From the NCBI RefSeq assembly GCF_000369625.1, contig NZ_KB850113.1, positions 89,815 to 153,814 on the forward strand: a stretch of 64,000 nucleotides of DNA, written 5' to 3'. Below the pieces are notes generated by a model. It saw only the letters and a list, made by a program, of their open reading frames with translations, was not told the origin of the DNA and searched no databases. A program made the position numbers and the translations under genes. Source of the stretch: Acinetobacter variabilis (GTDB lineage Bacteria; Pseudomonadota; Gammaproteobacteria; Pseudomonadales; Moraxellaceae). This document shows positions 41,501 to 51,234 of this stretch, one piece after another; position 1 is the stretch's first letter, and every line of letters starts with the position of its first letter.

Positions 41501-42131
41501 GCTTCACCTCACTGTGTTTTTCAAAGGCCTTCTGGCTGACCAGACTGAAAATCTGAGAATTGGTCAGATACTCCAACAGATCGGCACGTTCATTATCTTT
41601 GGCTTTCAGAAAAGCGCCAACTTCGGACTGCGCCAATAAAACTGCACGAGTAAATTGCTCAAAACTCAAGCCAACCAGTTTTTCAATCAGCGGCGTGCAT
41701 TCAGAAATCTTCTGGTTTAGAACCCGTTGATCATCCAGACAGGTAATAGCACGATCGACCTTTAAATTACCATCCACTTTCTGCCGGGCACGACGAATTT
41801 CCCAGCGTGCCGTATAGCGTTTCTGGTCTAGGGCAATAAATTCAAGCTCGGCAAAACCCTGTACGCAGCCACGGCGCAGAATATTTTTGGAGTCCTTGAT
41901 CGAGACATCCTGGCCACCTGCATCTTTCAGGCTACCTGTGGCGCCTTTTAAACGTGGAATTTCGTTATACAAGGCCAGGCACATGGCATCAAGCAGGGTG
42001 GATTTACCAGCACCGGTTTTTCCGGTAATTGCAATCAGGCCAGCATGTGCCAGTGGATTCGATTCAAAATCAATATGATGCGTACCAGCGAGAGAAGCGA
42101 GGTTATTTAGGCTCAGACGGATAATTTTCAT
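38520..42131 (-). CDS. sbcC: Exonuclease subunit SbcC
   Basis: SbcC is the SMC/Rad50-like ATPase of the SbcCD nuclease, which cuts DNA hairpins and protein-blocked ends. Walker A GKTGAGKSTLLDAM is near residue 37. Two long coiled coils, exceptionally rich in glutamine, flank the zinc hook CMVCGSHEHP at about residue 600. The C-terminal lobe has the signature LSLSGGETFLVSLALALAIA, Walker B LFIDEGFGTLD and the His switch LISHVQEM. 1203 residues. Follows sbcD by 8 bases. Confidence 0.95.
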   Translation of the reverse strand: MKIIRLSLNNLASLAGTHHIDFESNPLAHAGLIAITGKTGAGKSTLLDAMCLALYNEIPRLKGATGSLKDAGGQDVSIKDSKNILRRGCVQGFAELEFIALDQKRYTARWEIRRARQKVDGNLKVDRAITCLDDQRVLNQKISECTPLIEKLVGLSFEQFTRAVLLAQSEVGAFLKAKDNERADLLEYLTNSQIFSLVSQKAFEKHSEVKQKRADLEKLIGHLELLSEEDIAALQQQHTTLKQVVEHLNQSEKVLENDLKWHRQQHYLYTEIQAKKEIYTVQLDAEQKMTPQKQLLDQLDQFQQIREQFVQQQQFQKQRSHLLTEQQNFVAEFTSVQQQRDSEQRKLQHIQQQQQQQQQEFQKIKPYLDQGLKLDHEMLSIGEQYKQLLAEQQTYRTQQIQPVQNQLVQTEQRSQQVQTQYHQIQKQLEQQSFLAVFDDEPQATLQRLQDYQELHQKFMRQHSALFQSSRTELEQQQQALSASLQEFTQRYTHLDQLEQQIQQFQTQQQQLSTQHSKLEALMRTVQQMALLETESLQLNRELESYHDRLKQLETEWVQLQQQRQEAEQAFEQLQQVLAQQRLLQAQSVQELRAQLKPNEPCMVCGSHEHPFVQHQKLLENALQQLHDQQLQEAQKKLQQLTQTWQQAQIQQSQLQTLIEQHQQRSSQLSTTLQQQKVQLNQDLQQFDLLLDLSQSTDHLQQQLGQHVLQLQQEQQQLAQTLQNQQSDWKKWRQQQQQLDQLRFSMQQHLQLEQMIQPVLHLLPESLQKSWITDASSSCQQLSQQLQQRQKQSQEFKTLETHIQSLNQQIEKARDLLSLHQQYDAQLQQKMNTALNMGKALREQLNHLTLTHAGQIYPKAQEWRDHLEQQQQALDEQLRAQSLMTQQHDQHLQQAELKKQSFITQIQQLEQQIRQCQQSIQDWQNTHPEFDAEHIQHCLDIDLQQHQQIRQQLQAQYQAVENAKTAWDILEEQYQHHLKSKPELSFEEVELRLSSLAQEKAEQENACNEVATKLRIHTNNQSTLQRYQHQIEQVKAEEYRWGRIYDLIGHKEGTKFQKIAQEHHLDILVEYANQQLQPLAPRYQLYRIPDSLSLAIIDLDMNSEVRPVLSLSGGETFLVSLALALAIANMASGSMKLESLFIDEGFGTLDPASLHMVMNALDHLQSQGRKVVLISHVQEMHERIPVQIQVKPVGAGASTIQIIG

Positions 42132-42139
42132 GGCTGATC

Positions 42140-43393
42140 CTAAGCTTGTTGTTTTTGTGCAAGTTCATGTTGGGCTTCGACCAGTAACTGCTGAAAATCT
42201 TGCTGCACTGAATGATCCTGGCTATAGCCCATTTTTTCCCAGATATTGAAAAACAGTGATTCAGGCGTTGGAGGTACCAAGTCAATTTTAGAGCTATCAG
42301 CCTGATCTTCTGCCTGACGTTGATAAATCCGGCTGATGCGTAACAGACGATAACGATTTGGCGGCAGTGCCTGTTCAATCTGCTGACGTAAATCTACTGA
42401 TGGCGGTGCATCAGTAGTGTATTCAATTTCCAGAAAATGTCGTGCTGCCAGATGCTCAATTTCCCCAGTCGGCAGTGCTTTTACTTTGCTGAGCAGATTT
42501 TCCAGATTTTCCCGAATTCTAAATAGCTCGACATTACGAGGAACTTTTAGTGCTTCAAACTGAAAACGCTGTTCAGCATTTTGTTCAGGATCGATTCTGA
42601 CTTCAACAACCTGATGCGAATAGTTGATCTCACTAAAGGATAGGGGAATCGGGGAGCCACTATAGCGAATATGCGGCTGACCGACTTTCTGCGGTTTATG
42701 CAGATGTCCCAGAGCGACATAGTCAATGACTTCATCAAATAGCGCCGTTGAGAGAGCCTCTTCATTGCCGACGATAATTGGACGTTCGGAATCGGAAGTT
42801 TCACCGCCTTGCATATGTGCATGTGACATAAGAATCAGTGCCTGATGTGGCTGCTTACGTGCTTTGGCTTCGGCAATCAACTGTTGGTGCAGATAGCTGA
42901 TGGCATTCTGGCTATTATGGGTATGTTCATTAATACCGGTAATTTCGGCGCTACGTAAATAAGGCAGGGTTAGGCACCAGGCAATAATCTCTTGCTGCTG
43001 GTCATAAATTGGAACCAGCAAACGATCCAGATCAAGAGCATTGTCCGCAGTCCGGCCGACAATACCCACCGCTTTGGCATTGAATTTGGTCAATAAAGGC
43101 TGAACCTGCTCAATCCGGTAACCTGAATCATGGTTGCCGGCAATCATCAGGGTTTGCATATGCGGTGCCAGTTCATGGGCATCGGCAAGGAATTGATAAA
43201 GCTGTCTTTGGGCACTGGAAGCGGGATTGATGACATCAAAAATATCACCGGCAATCAGTAGAGCATGTGGCTGTTTTTCCTTGATTTGTTCAAGGAGCCA
43301 ATTCAGGAATTGCGCATGTTCAAATTCACGGTCATGGTTATGGAAAAACTGTCCCAAATGCCAATCAGAAGTATGTAGAAAATGAACTGCCAT
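42140..43393 (-). CDS. sbcD: Exonuclease subunit SbcD
   Basis: SbcD is the Mre11-like metallophosphoesterase subunit. Metal-binding motifs occur in order: TSDWHLGQ, IAGDIFDV, IAGNHDSGYR, MSHAHMQGG and ALGHLHKPQ. The C-terminal part carries the capping domain and a helical SbcC-binding region. 417 residues, usual length. First gene of sbcDC-acyltransferase; its promoter must lie in the 627-base gap upstream. Confidence 0.95.
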   Translation of the reverse strand: MAVHFLHTSDWHLGQFFHNHDREFEHAQFLNWLLEQIKEKQPHALLIAGDIFDVINPASSAQRQLYQFLADAHELAPHMQTLMIAGNHDSGYRIEQVQPLLTKFNAKAVGIVGRTADNALDLDRLLVPIYDQQQEIIAWCLTLPYLRSAEITGINEHTHNSQNAISYLHQQLIAEAKARKQPHQALILMSHAHMQGGETSDSERPIIVGNEEALSTALFDEVIDYVALGHLHKPQKVGQPHIRYSGSPIPLSFSEINYSHQVVEVRIDPEQNAEQRFQFEALKVPRNVELFRIRENLENLLSKVKALPTGEIEHLAARHFLEIEYTTDAPPSVDLRQQIEQALPPNRYRLLRISRIYQRQAEDQADSSKIDLVPPTPESLFFNIWEKMGYSQDHSVQQDFQQLLVEAQHELAQKQQA

Positions 43394-44020
43394 GTATACC
43401 CACCTTTATTTTTGCCTTCCTACTATAGAAAAAAGCCCAGCTAAAAATCTACTTGAAAAAAATATTTTGATCTATTTCATTGCTGCCCGTCATTAAAACT
43501 ATTTTCAGCGTAGTTTTGAATATAAGAATAATACTTGTGAAATCAATAAAATATGATGTTTATATATAAAGTGTTGAATACAGCGTTTTTATTTTAAATC
43601 TTACTTCAGGCAATTTCATAACATCTGAATAGCAGAACCAATATTTTTATAAAAATTGCTAAAAACAGATTTGAAAAACTACAGGCAATCATTATTTTAT
43701 GCTGCATAAGAAGCTAATAAAGATTGGCAGGCGAATTGTTAAAAACAGTTCGTCCAAAAAATAAAAACCGACGATTCGAGTGATGATGAAATCGTCGGTC
43801 AAAGATTTGTGTATAGTGAAAATTTTGGCTGCTATTCAAAATTTTCTAAAACACTGGACTTATTGCTTTAGCAAAGAGAACGAAAATTTGTGGATGCCAG
43901 TCCAAATTTCCGAACCTTGTACCCTATATAACGTCAGCATCTCGCTTTAGGTTGACAATAAAATGAAAAAAAAATTAATTTTTTTTATACTAGTTGATTA
44001 ATTGTCCTTGAGTCCTGCTA
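43394..44020. other. 627-base AT-rich gap with a minus-strand terminator-like hairpin
   Basis: No open frame of note. A perfect 10-bp hairpin (ACCGACGATT 43767-43776 with 43790-43799) is followed on the minus strand by a T-rich run, forming a good intrinsic terminator. Nothing annotated is transcribed into it from that side, so a small RNA encoded around 43770-43950 on the minus strand is possible. TTGACA at 43952 on the plus strand has no properly spaced -10. Confidence 0.5.
43757..43800 (-). terminator. Orphan intrinsic terminator, minus strand
   Basis: See the hairpin 43767-43799; on the minus strand GGTTTTTATTTTTT follows the stem. It lies about 370 bases upstream of the sbcD start and would block minus-strand transcription from beyond it. 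Confidence 0.7.
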
Positions 44021-44467
44021 ATGGTGCCTCTAACTCGCTATTTTCTCTGGTTTTTCTTCCTATGTTTTATTTTTACCTGCATTTGCGGGGTTGTGGCGGC
44101 GTTAATGCCGACTGGCATGGGTGCAGTATTAACCATTGTGCCTTATCTGGTGGCGATGATCTGGGTACTGTTTAATTTTTTAAAAAAGGAACAACGGGCG
44201 CCAACCCAAGCAGAACGTAAAAAATTCACCTTAGGATTCAGTCTGATTTACTGGGGCTATAATCTGGTATTTTTAATTCTAGGGATTGCTATTGCGACGC
44301 GTTCCAATCCGAATGCCTGGCAGGACTTTTTACTATATCTGCAACAGCCCCAATTTATGAGTATTGTCGTGATCATGTTCCTGCTCATCGCGATTCCGCT
44401 TTATCTGCTGACCTACTGGTTTTATGGCAAACAGGCACAGCGTATGGCAGCAAAAATGTTTGGCTAG
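44021..44467 (+). CDS. Small four-helix inner membrane protein (ABZJ_00895-like)
   Basis: 148 residues with four hydrophobic segments (about 5-30, 33-52, 75-95, 115-138) separated by a basic loop KKEQRAPTQAERKKF. It looks like a family I know mainly from Acinetobacter, called ABZJ_00895, without known function. No clear ribosome site before the ATG, so an alternative start is possible. Stands alone. Confidence 0.6.
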   Translation: MVPLTRYFLWFFFLCFIFTCICGVVAALMPTGMGAVLTIVPYLVAMIWVLFNFLKKEQRAPTQAERKKFTLGFSLIYWGYNLVFLILGIAIATRSNPNAWQDFLLYLQQPQFMSIVVIMFLLIAIPLYLLTYWFYGKQAQRMAAKMFG

Positions 44468-44587
44468 GATTTCCTGCTCTTTATATCAAAATTGTTGAGA
44501 TTAAATTCAAAATGCTAAATCAGGCTGATAGAAAATTAGAAGTGACGTATAATTTGAGCAATACAATAATAATGGCTCAGAATAACC

Positions 44588-45493
44588 ATGTATAAACCTG
44601 TAGTCCTCATGACAGGCGCCAGCGGTTTTATTGGCAGCCATCTGGTGAAATTTTTACTGGCTCGTGATTATGCGGTAATCGGCCTGACCCGGCAGAAAAA
44701 ATTGCGAGAAGAGCATCCTGATTTTCACTGGATTAATGATCTGGAAGAATTGAAAAATCATCAGATTGACTATGTGATTAATCTGGCTGGTGAAAGTATC
44801 GGGCAGGGTCGCTGGACAGCCGCACGCAAAAAGAAATTGCTGGACAGTCGGTTAAATACCACCAAGCAGTTATATGACTATCTAGAAAAAAATCAGATCA
44901 AACCCAAACGTATTATTTCGACTTCAGCGATCGGCTACTACGGAATCGATCCGCAAGAACGCTGGGATACGGTGTGTACTGAACAAAGTCCGCCACAATC
45001 CATTTTTATGTCAGAACTGTGTGAGAAATGGGAAAAACTGGCCTTGTCTTATACAGGGCAGGACACCAAAATTGTTCGCTTTGCTGTAGTGTTTGGCCAA
45101 GGTGGCGGGATTCTTCCGCAGATGTTATTGCCAATTAAGCTGAATATGTTTGGCCGAATTGGCCACGGGCGTCAGCCGGTGACCTGGGTACATTTACAGG
45201 ATGTCATGCGGGCGATCGAATTCCTGATGCAGCAGTCGACCCAGCAACAGGTATTTAATGTGGTGGCACCTGAAAAAGTCAGTCAGGCGCAGTTTGCCCG
45301 GATCGCAGCACAGGTGCTGAAACGAAAACCTTTATTACCATTACCAGCATGTAGTATGAAAATGATGTTGGGTGAACAGTCACAACTGATTCTGAATGGT
45401 CAATATGTTCAGCCCAAAGCTTTGCAGGAAGCTGGATTTGAATTTAGCTATCCAACACTGAAAGAAGCCTTGATTGAAATTTTAAACCGTTAA
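44588..45493 (+). CDS. TIGR01777-family NAD(P)-binding epimerase-like protein
   Basis: An extended short-chain dehydrogenase (YfcH/SDR39U1 type). MTGASGFIGSHLVKFLLAR is the nucleotide-binding motif; INLAGESIGQGRW, STSAIGYYGI (catalytic Tyr region) and FVGQGGGILPQMLLPIKL-like RFAVVFGQGGGILPQM follow, with WVHLQDVMRAIEFLM typical of TIGR01777. 301 residues. Its 3' end overlaps the convergent thiO by 12 bases. Substrate unknown. Confidence 0.85.
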   Translation: MYKPVVLMTGASGFIGSHLVKFLLARDYAVIGLTRQKKLREEHPDFHWINDLEELKNHQIDYVINLAGESIGQGRWTAARKKKLLDSRLNTTKQLYDYLEKNQIKPKRIISTSAIGYYGIDPQERWDTVCTEQSPPQSIFMSELCEKWEKLALSYTGQDTKIVRFAVVFGQGGGILPQMLLPIKLNMFGRIGHGRQPVTWVHLQDVMRAIEFLMQQSTQQQVFNVVAPEKVSQAQFARIAAQVLKRKPLLPLPACSMKMMLGEQSQLILNGQYVQPKALQEAGFEFSYPTLKEALIEILNR

Positions 45494-46603
45494 AGAGTGC
45501 GGCTGTAAGCGCTGTATCGGACTATAATGCTGTGGATCTACGATGGTCGGTTGCTCCAGGATTAACTGAGACAGCAGTTTTCCAGAAGCAGCACCCATAC
45601 ATAAGCCATTACGGAACTGGCCAAAATTGGTCCAGAGATTGCTCAGATGCGGAATCTTACCGATATAGGGAATGCCATCTGGTGAACTTGGGCGTAGACC
45701 AGCCCACTGTTTCACAATCGGAAAATCAGCCAGTTCCGGCACCATTTCCAAGCAAGCAGTTAAAATATCCTGACGGATTTCAGCAGAAGGCGAGGTATCA
45801 AAACCGACCTGACGCATGCTGGAACCACACAGCACATGCCCATCACGACGTGGAATCAGGTACATGACCTTGTTCATGCACATGGTTGACAACCAGTTTT
45901 CTGGTGTTTTAAAGAGCAACATCTGGCCTTGAACCGGATGAACTGGAATGTCCAGACCGAGCTGTTCAGACCAGCGTGCAGACCATGCACCGGTGGCAAT
46001 GACGAACTGATCTGCTTTAAAGCTCAGGCCATTTTTAGTGGAAACACTGTGTACATGATCTTGCTGGATATTTAGCTGAGTAATATTGCAATGCTCTTGC
46101 CAAGTGACACGCGGATGCTGTTTAAGGTAAGCAATAATGGACTGTAACAGTCGCGGATTGCGGATATTGGAAAGTTCTGGAAAATAGATCGCCTGTTTAA
46201 ATTTCGGATCTACTTTGGAATTGATTTGCTGGATTTGAGGCTGATTCAGATATTCGGCATGTTGCTGTGGATCCTGATATTGCTCGGCATAGCGCAGTCC
46301 GATTTCAAAATCCGTTTCATCAAAAATCAGCATACCGGTTTCATGGATCTGGAAATCAATCCCGGTAATCGGTTGCAGTTTCTGGTTCCAGGCTTGATAC
46401 AGCGGTTTGGCATAGCGGGCAAGAGCATTAACAGCATCGGGATAACGCCAGGGATACATTGGGGAGAGGATACCGCCTCCGGCCCAAGAGGCTGCCTGTC
46501 CAGCCGCTTGCTGATCAAAAATCGTAATAGAACATCCCTGTTCAAGCAATTCCAGAGCTGACATCAAGCCAGTGATGCCTGCTCCGATAATGGCGATATG
46601 CAT
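45482..46603 (-). CDS. thiO: Glycine oxidase ThiO
   Basis: ThiO is an FAD enzyme that oxidises glycine to iminoglycine for thiazole synthesis in the thiamine pathway. The N-terminal IIGAGITGLMSALELLEQG (GxGxxG) binds FAD; AASWAGGGILSPMYPW, VPVHPVQGQMLLFKT-like IPVHPVQGQML, YLIPRRDGHVLCGSS and the C-terminal FRNGLCMGAASGKLLSQLI are the ThiO/DAO blocks. 373 residues. A closely related D-amino acid dehydrogenase remains possible because no other thi gene is adjacent. Confidence 0.82.
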   Translation of the reverse strand: MHIAIIGAGITGLMSALELLEQGCSITIFDQQAAGQAASWAGGGILSPMYPWRYPDAVNALARYAKPLYQAWNQKLQPITGIDFQIHETGMLIFDETDFEIGLRYAEQYQDPQQHAEYLNQPQIQQINSKVDPKFKQAIYFPELSNIRNPRLLQSIIAYLKQHPRVTWQEHCNITQLNIQQDHVHSVSTKNGLSFKADQFVIATGAWSARWSEQLGLDIPVHPVQGQMLLFKTPENWLSTMCMNKVMYLIPRRDGHVLCGSSMRQVGFDTSPSAEIRQDILTACLEMVPELADFPIVKQWAGLRPSSPDGIPYIGKIPHLSNLWTNFGQFRNGLCMGAASGKLLSQLILEQPTIVDPQHYSPIQRLQPHSLTV

Positions 46604-46623
46604 TGCGCCAAGGTCCTTCTATT

Positions 46624-47670
<1,047 letters not shown>

Positions 47671-47742
47671 CTATTGTAACCCTATCTGAATTTTTTGGGC
47701 ATAAATTAGCGGTTTTTTATTGTTGTAGCTTCGGGCAGACTT

Positions 47743-48240
47743 ATGACTAAGACAGAAAGAAATTGGACAGGTAATATACATTTAGGTGCAAAAGTGGATA
47801 TTGAAGTGGTCTTAAACCAGTTGGTACACGCTTTTAATACCTCTCCTTTTTTTAAGCATAATGGCATGACCATGCGGGTGGTCGATGGTCAGATCGAAGC
47901 ATATGTTGAAATGCAGGATTTCATGATTGGAAATGTGGCATTTCAGATTCTGCATGGTGGTCTTGCAGCGACCATACTCGACAGTATTGGCGGAATTGTG
48001 GCGATGGGTGAGCTGTACAAGAAAGCTGAACCGGAAACTATTGCCGATACGATTAAAAAGGTATCACGTCTGGCGACGGTAGACATGCGCGTGGATTATC
48101 TGGCACCCGGTCGTGGTAAATATTTTATTGCCCGTGCAGAAACCTTACGTTTGGGGCGTAAGAGCTGCACCATGCGCATGACCATGGTCAACGATGATGA
48201 CAAGCCGATTGCCACAGCGATTGCTTCATATGCCTATTAA
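47743..48240 (+). CDS. Hotdog-fold acyl-CoA thioesterase (YigI-like)
   Basis: The hotdog core is visible in FQILHGGLAATILDSIGGIVAMG (HGG and the helix-capping Asp) and VDMRVDYLAPGRGKYFIARAETLRLGRKSCTMRMTMVNDD. 165 residues. YigI-type enzymes hydrolyse medium to long acyl-CoA. The ATG at 47743 is near the promoter side of hemB. Specificity cannot be read from sequence. Confidence 0.82.
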   Translation: MTKTERNWTGNIHLGAKVDIEVVLNQLVHAFNTSPFFKHNGMTMRVVDGQIEAYVEMQDFMIGNVAFQILHGGLAATILDSIGGIVAMGELYKKAEPETIADTIKKVSRLATVDMRVDYLAPGRGKYFIARAETLRLGRKSCTMRMTMVNDDDKPIATAIASYAY

Positions 48241-48278
48241 TTAAGTTTATCTCCTCGATCCTGGCTCATTCTGGGCCC

Positions 48279-48321
48279 GAACTAAGCTCTTATTCCTGGA
48301 ATAGGGGCTTAGTTTTTTAAA
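48279..48321 (+). terminator. Terminator after the thioesterase
   Basis: AACTAAGC and following bases pair with GCTTAGTT with some mismatches in the upper stem; six T bases follow. Confidence 0.85.
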
Positions 48322-48506
48322 CTTCCGAGTAATATTTTTTTGCATATTTTCTAATTTTTATTATTAGAATGCATGAAAATTAAATTAATACGGCTTTCTC
48401 ATTTTACCCATTGATCAATAAACGGGATATGAATCTATTATACATTCATGTCAGTGCTGGTCAGTGTGGCTGCGTGACCAAGTCTGTTGGATTTAGGAAA
48501 AAATCA

Positions 48507-49652
48507 ATGACAGATGTACAAGACACCCTGCCAGAAAACGCATCTGATGCAACTTCGAATCAAGCTTTAAAAAATAAACGTAAAAAGGCCCTGAGTATCG
48601 TTGCTATCTTTATAGTGATTGCACTGGTGCTGTTTCTGATTTGGAAATTCTTTCTGAACAATTCAGTCAGTACTGAAAATGCCTATGTGGGTGCTGAAAC
48701 GGCTTCTATTACGTCTATGGTGAGTGGTCAGGTCGCTGAAGTATTGGTTCATGATACCCAAGCGGTCAAACAGGGCGATATCCTTGCCAGAATTGATGAC
48801 CGTGATGCCAAAATTGCAGTGGCTCAGGCACGTGCAGAACTGACCAAAGCCAAACGCCAGTACAAACAGACTGCGGCCAATAGCGGGGCTTTAAGCTCAC
48901 AGATTGGGGTCAGTGATGATGCAATTCGCAGTGCTGAAGCTCAGCTGGCTCAGGCTCAGGCAGCCTTACATAAAGCACAAGATGAATATACGCGTCGTGA
49001 AAAACTCAGTGCGAGCGGTGCAGTGTCTAAAGAAGAACTCAGTACCGCACAATCTGCATTGGATACTGCCAAAGCAGGCGTAGCTTCTGCTGAAGCGGGT
49101 CTGGCACAAGCAAGATCCAGTCAGAAAGCCGCACAAAGCAATTTAGCGGCGAATGAAGCCTTGATTCAAGGTGCGAATGAAAACTCAACGCCTGATGTAT
49201 TAGTCGCTGAAGCCAAACTGAAACAGGCCGAGCTGGATCTAGAACGTACTGTCATTAAAGCACCTTTTGATGGAGTGGTTTCACGCCGTTCAATTCAGGT
49301 GGGTCAACGTGTGGCGCCAGGTACAATGCTGATGATGGTGGTACCAGTAGATCAGCTTTATGTTGATGCCAATTTCAAAGAAAGCCAACTAGAAAACGTC
49401 CGCGTGGGGCAGAAAGCCGAACTGACGTCTGATCTGTATGGTAAATCGGTGAAGTATCACGGCACTGTGGTGGGTTTCTCTGGCGGTACAGGTTCAGCCT
49501 TTGCTCTGATTCCGGCTCAGAACGCGACGGGTAACTGGATCAAAGTGGTACAGCGTTTGCCAGTCCGTATTCAGCTGGATCCGAAAGAACTGGCCGAGCA
49601 TCCACTACGTGTGGGTCTGTCGATGGAAGTTGAAATCCATTTTAAGAAGTAA
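48507..49652 (+). CDS. emrA: HlyD-family membrane fusion protein, EmrA-type
   Basis: Periplasmic adaptor of an EmrAB-type tripartite multidrug pump. One N-terminal membrane helix (ALSIVAIFIVIALVLFLIWKF), a lipoyl-like domain split around a long alanine-rich helical hairpin (coiled coil about 100-220), then LERTVIKAPFDGVVSRRSIQVGQRVAPGTMLM and a beta-barrel to the end. The start at 48507 (MTDVQDT) has AGGA upstream; the in-frame 48411 start lacks one. emrB follows after 6 bases. Confidence 0.9.
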   Translation: MTDVQDTLPENASDATSNQALKNKRKKALSIVAIFIVIALVLFLIWKFFLNNSVSTENAYVGAETASITSMVSGQVAEVLVHDTQAVKQGDILARIDDRDAKIAVAQARAELTKAKRQYKQTAANSGALSSQIGVSDDAIRSAEAQLAQAQAALHKAQDEYTRREKLSASGAVSKEELSTAQSALDTAKAGVASAEAGLAQARSSQKAAQSNLAANEALIQGANENSTPDVLVAEAKLKQAELDLERTVIKAPFDGVVSRRSIQVGQRVAPGTMLMMVVPVDQLYVDANFKESQLENVRVGQKAELTSDLYGKSVKYHGTVVGFSGGTGSAFALIPAQNATGNWIKVVQRLPVRIQLDPKELAEHPLRVGLSMEVEIHFKK

Positions 49653-49658
49653 TTCCCG

Positions 49659-51185
49659 ATGAATAAATATGTTCCATATGGGAATCTGACCGGCGGCAAG
49701 CTGATGCTGGCGGCCTTTGTGCTGGCATTGGCCAATTTCATGGTCGTGCTGGACATGACCATTGCCAATGTCTCGGTGCCGCATATTACCGGTAGTCTGG
49801 CAGTGTCCAGCTCGCAAGGCACCTGGGTCATTACGTCTTATGCAGTTGCAGAAGCGATCTGTGTACCTTTGACGGGATGGCTGGCGGGCCGCTTTGGTAG
49901 TGTTCGACTCTTTGGTGTCTGCTTGCTCGGCTTTACCATTTTTTCAATTCTGTGCGGGATTTCAACCAGTCTGGAAATGCTGGTATTTTGCCGGATCGGG
50001 CAGGGGCTGTTTGGCGGCCCGATTATGCCGCTCAGCCAGACTTTATTGCTACGCATCTTCCCACCTGAAAAACAATCCCAAGCGATGGGTATGTGGGCGA
50101 TGACGACCGTTGTTGGACCAATTCTAGGCCCAATTCTTGGCGGTACGATTAGTGATAACTTGTCCTGGCACTGGATTTTCTTTATCAATATTCCAGTGGG
50201 TCTATTCTGTGGTCTGGCTGCATTGAAGCTATTAAAGCCAGCGGAAACTGAAACCAATGCTTTGAAGATTGATAAAGGTGGTTTGTTCTTATTGATACTT
50301 TGGATTGGTGCGCTGCAATTAATGTTAGATCTCGGTCATGAACATGACTGGTTTAGCAGCTCCTTTATCGGCACATTGGCAGTGATTGCTGTGGTCGGTT
50401 TAATCATCTTTACCATTTGGGAGCTGACCGAACGGCATCCGATTGTAGATATCCGGATCTTCCGATATCGCGGATTTACCTTTGCTGTGCTGTCATTAGC
50501 CTTTGCCTTCGGTGCCTTCTTTTCCAGTATTGTACTGATTCCACAGTGGGTGCAAATTAATCTCGGTTATACGGCCACTTGGGCAGGTTATTTAACCGCG
50601 ACCATGGGTTTTGGTAGCCTATTGATGTCACCGATTGTGGCGAAGATGGCGACCAAATATGATCAACGTATTCTGGCCAGTTTTGGTTTGACCTTGCTTG
50701 CCGTGGTCACCTTAATGCGAGCTTTCTGGACTACGGATGCGGATTTTATGGCATTGGCCTGGCCACAGATTCTGCAAGGTTTTGCGGTGCCATTCTTCTT
50801 CATTCCACTCTCCAATATGGCATTGGCCTCAGTCCAGCCTCAGGAAATGGCATCAGCAGCAGGTTTGATGAACTTCCTGCGGACTATGGCTGGAGCGATC
50901 GGAGCTTCAATTGCAGTCACGATCTGGGATGATCATAGTAAAGTGGCACGCAGTGAGCTGGTCGGTAAACTGAATGTCGAGGAAACCCAGAATACCTTGA
51001 TGGCTCAGGGCATGAGTTCGGATAGTGCCTTGGGTTATATTTCAAGTCTGGTGGATAAAGAAGCATTAACCCTGTCAGCTAATCACCTGTTTTTAATACT
51101 GGCGATGGTCTTTGTTTTTGCTGCCTTAATCATCTGGTTGGCACCACGACCAAAAGCGGGCGTGGGTGGAATGCCATCACATTAA
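49659..51185 (+). CDS. emrB: MFS multidrug transporter, DHA2 family, EmrB-type
   Basis: A 14-helix proton antiporter of the major facilitator superfamily. VVLDMTIANVSVPHITGSL is the DHA2 motif D1; LAGRFGSVRLF is motif A; GPILGPILGGTISDNLSWHWIFFINIPVG is motif C of antiporters. 508 residues. Pairs with emrA and would use a TolC-like outer membrane channel encoded elsewhere to export hydrophobic compounds. Confidence 0.93.
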   Translation: MNKYVPYGNLTGGKLMLAAFVLALANFMVVLDMTIANVSVPHITGSLAVSSSQGTWVITSYAVAEAICVPLTGWLAGRFGSVRLFGVCLLGFTIFSILCGISTSLEMLVFCRIGQGLFGGPIMPLSQTLLLRIFPPEKQSQAMGMWAMTTVVGPILGPILGGTISDNLSWHWIFFINIPVGLFCGLAALKLLKPAETETNALKIDKGGLFLLILWIGALQLMLDLGHEHDWFSSSFIGTLAVIAVVGLIIFTIWELTERHPIVDIRIFRYRGFTFAVLSLAFAFGAFFSSIVLIPQWVQINLGYTATWAGYLTATMGFGSLLMSPIVAKMATKYDQRILASFGLTLLAVVTLMRAFWTTDADFMALAWPQILQGFAVPFFFIPLSNMALASVQPQEMASAAGLMNFLRTMAGAIGASIAVTIWDDHSKVARSELVGKLNVEETQNTLMAQGMSSDSALGYISSLVDKEALTLSANHLFLILAMVFVFAALIIWLAPRPKAGVGGMPSH

Positions 51186-51198
51186 TATTTTCCAAAAT

Positions 51199-51230
51199 AA
51201 AAAACCGCTAACTATTTAGCGGTTTTTTTC
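51199..51230. terminator. Bidirectional terminator between emrB and glpK
   Basis: AAACCGCTAA pairs with TTAGCGGTTT around a 4-base loop, flanked by A and T runs. Confidence 0.92.
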
Positions 51231-51234
51231 GATC

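Noticed and set aside
43952..43991. Promoter TTGACA/TATACT for the gene at 44021
   Set aside because: The spacer is 28 bases, too long for a normal sigma-70 promoter.
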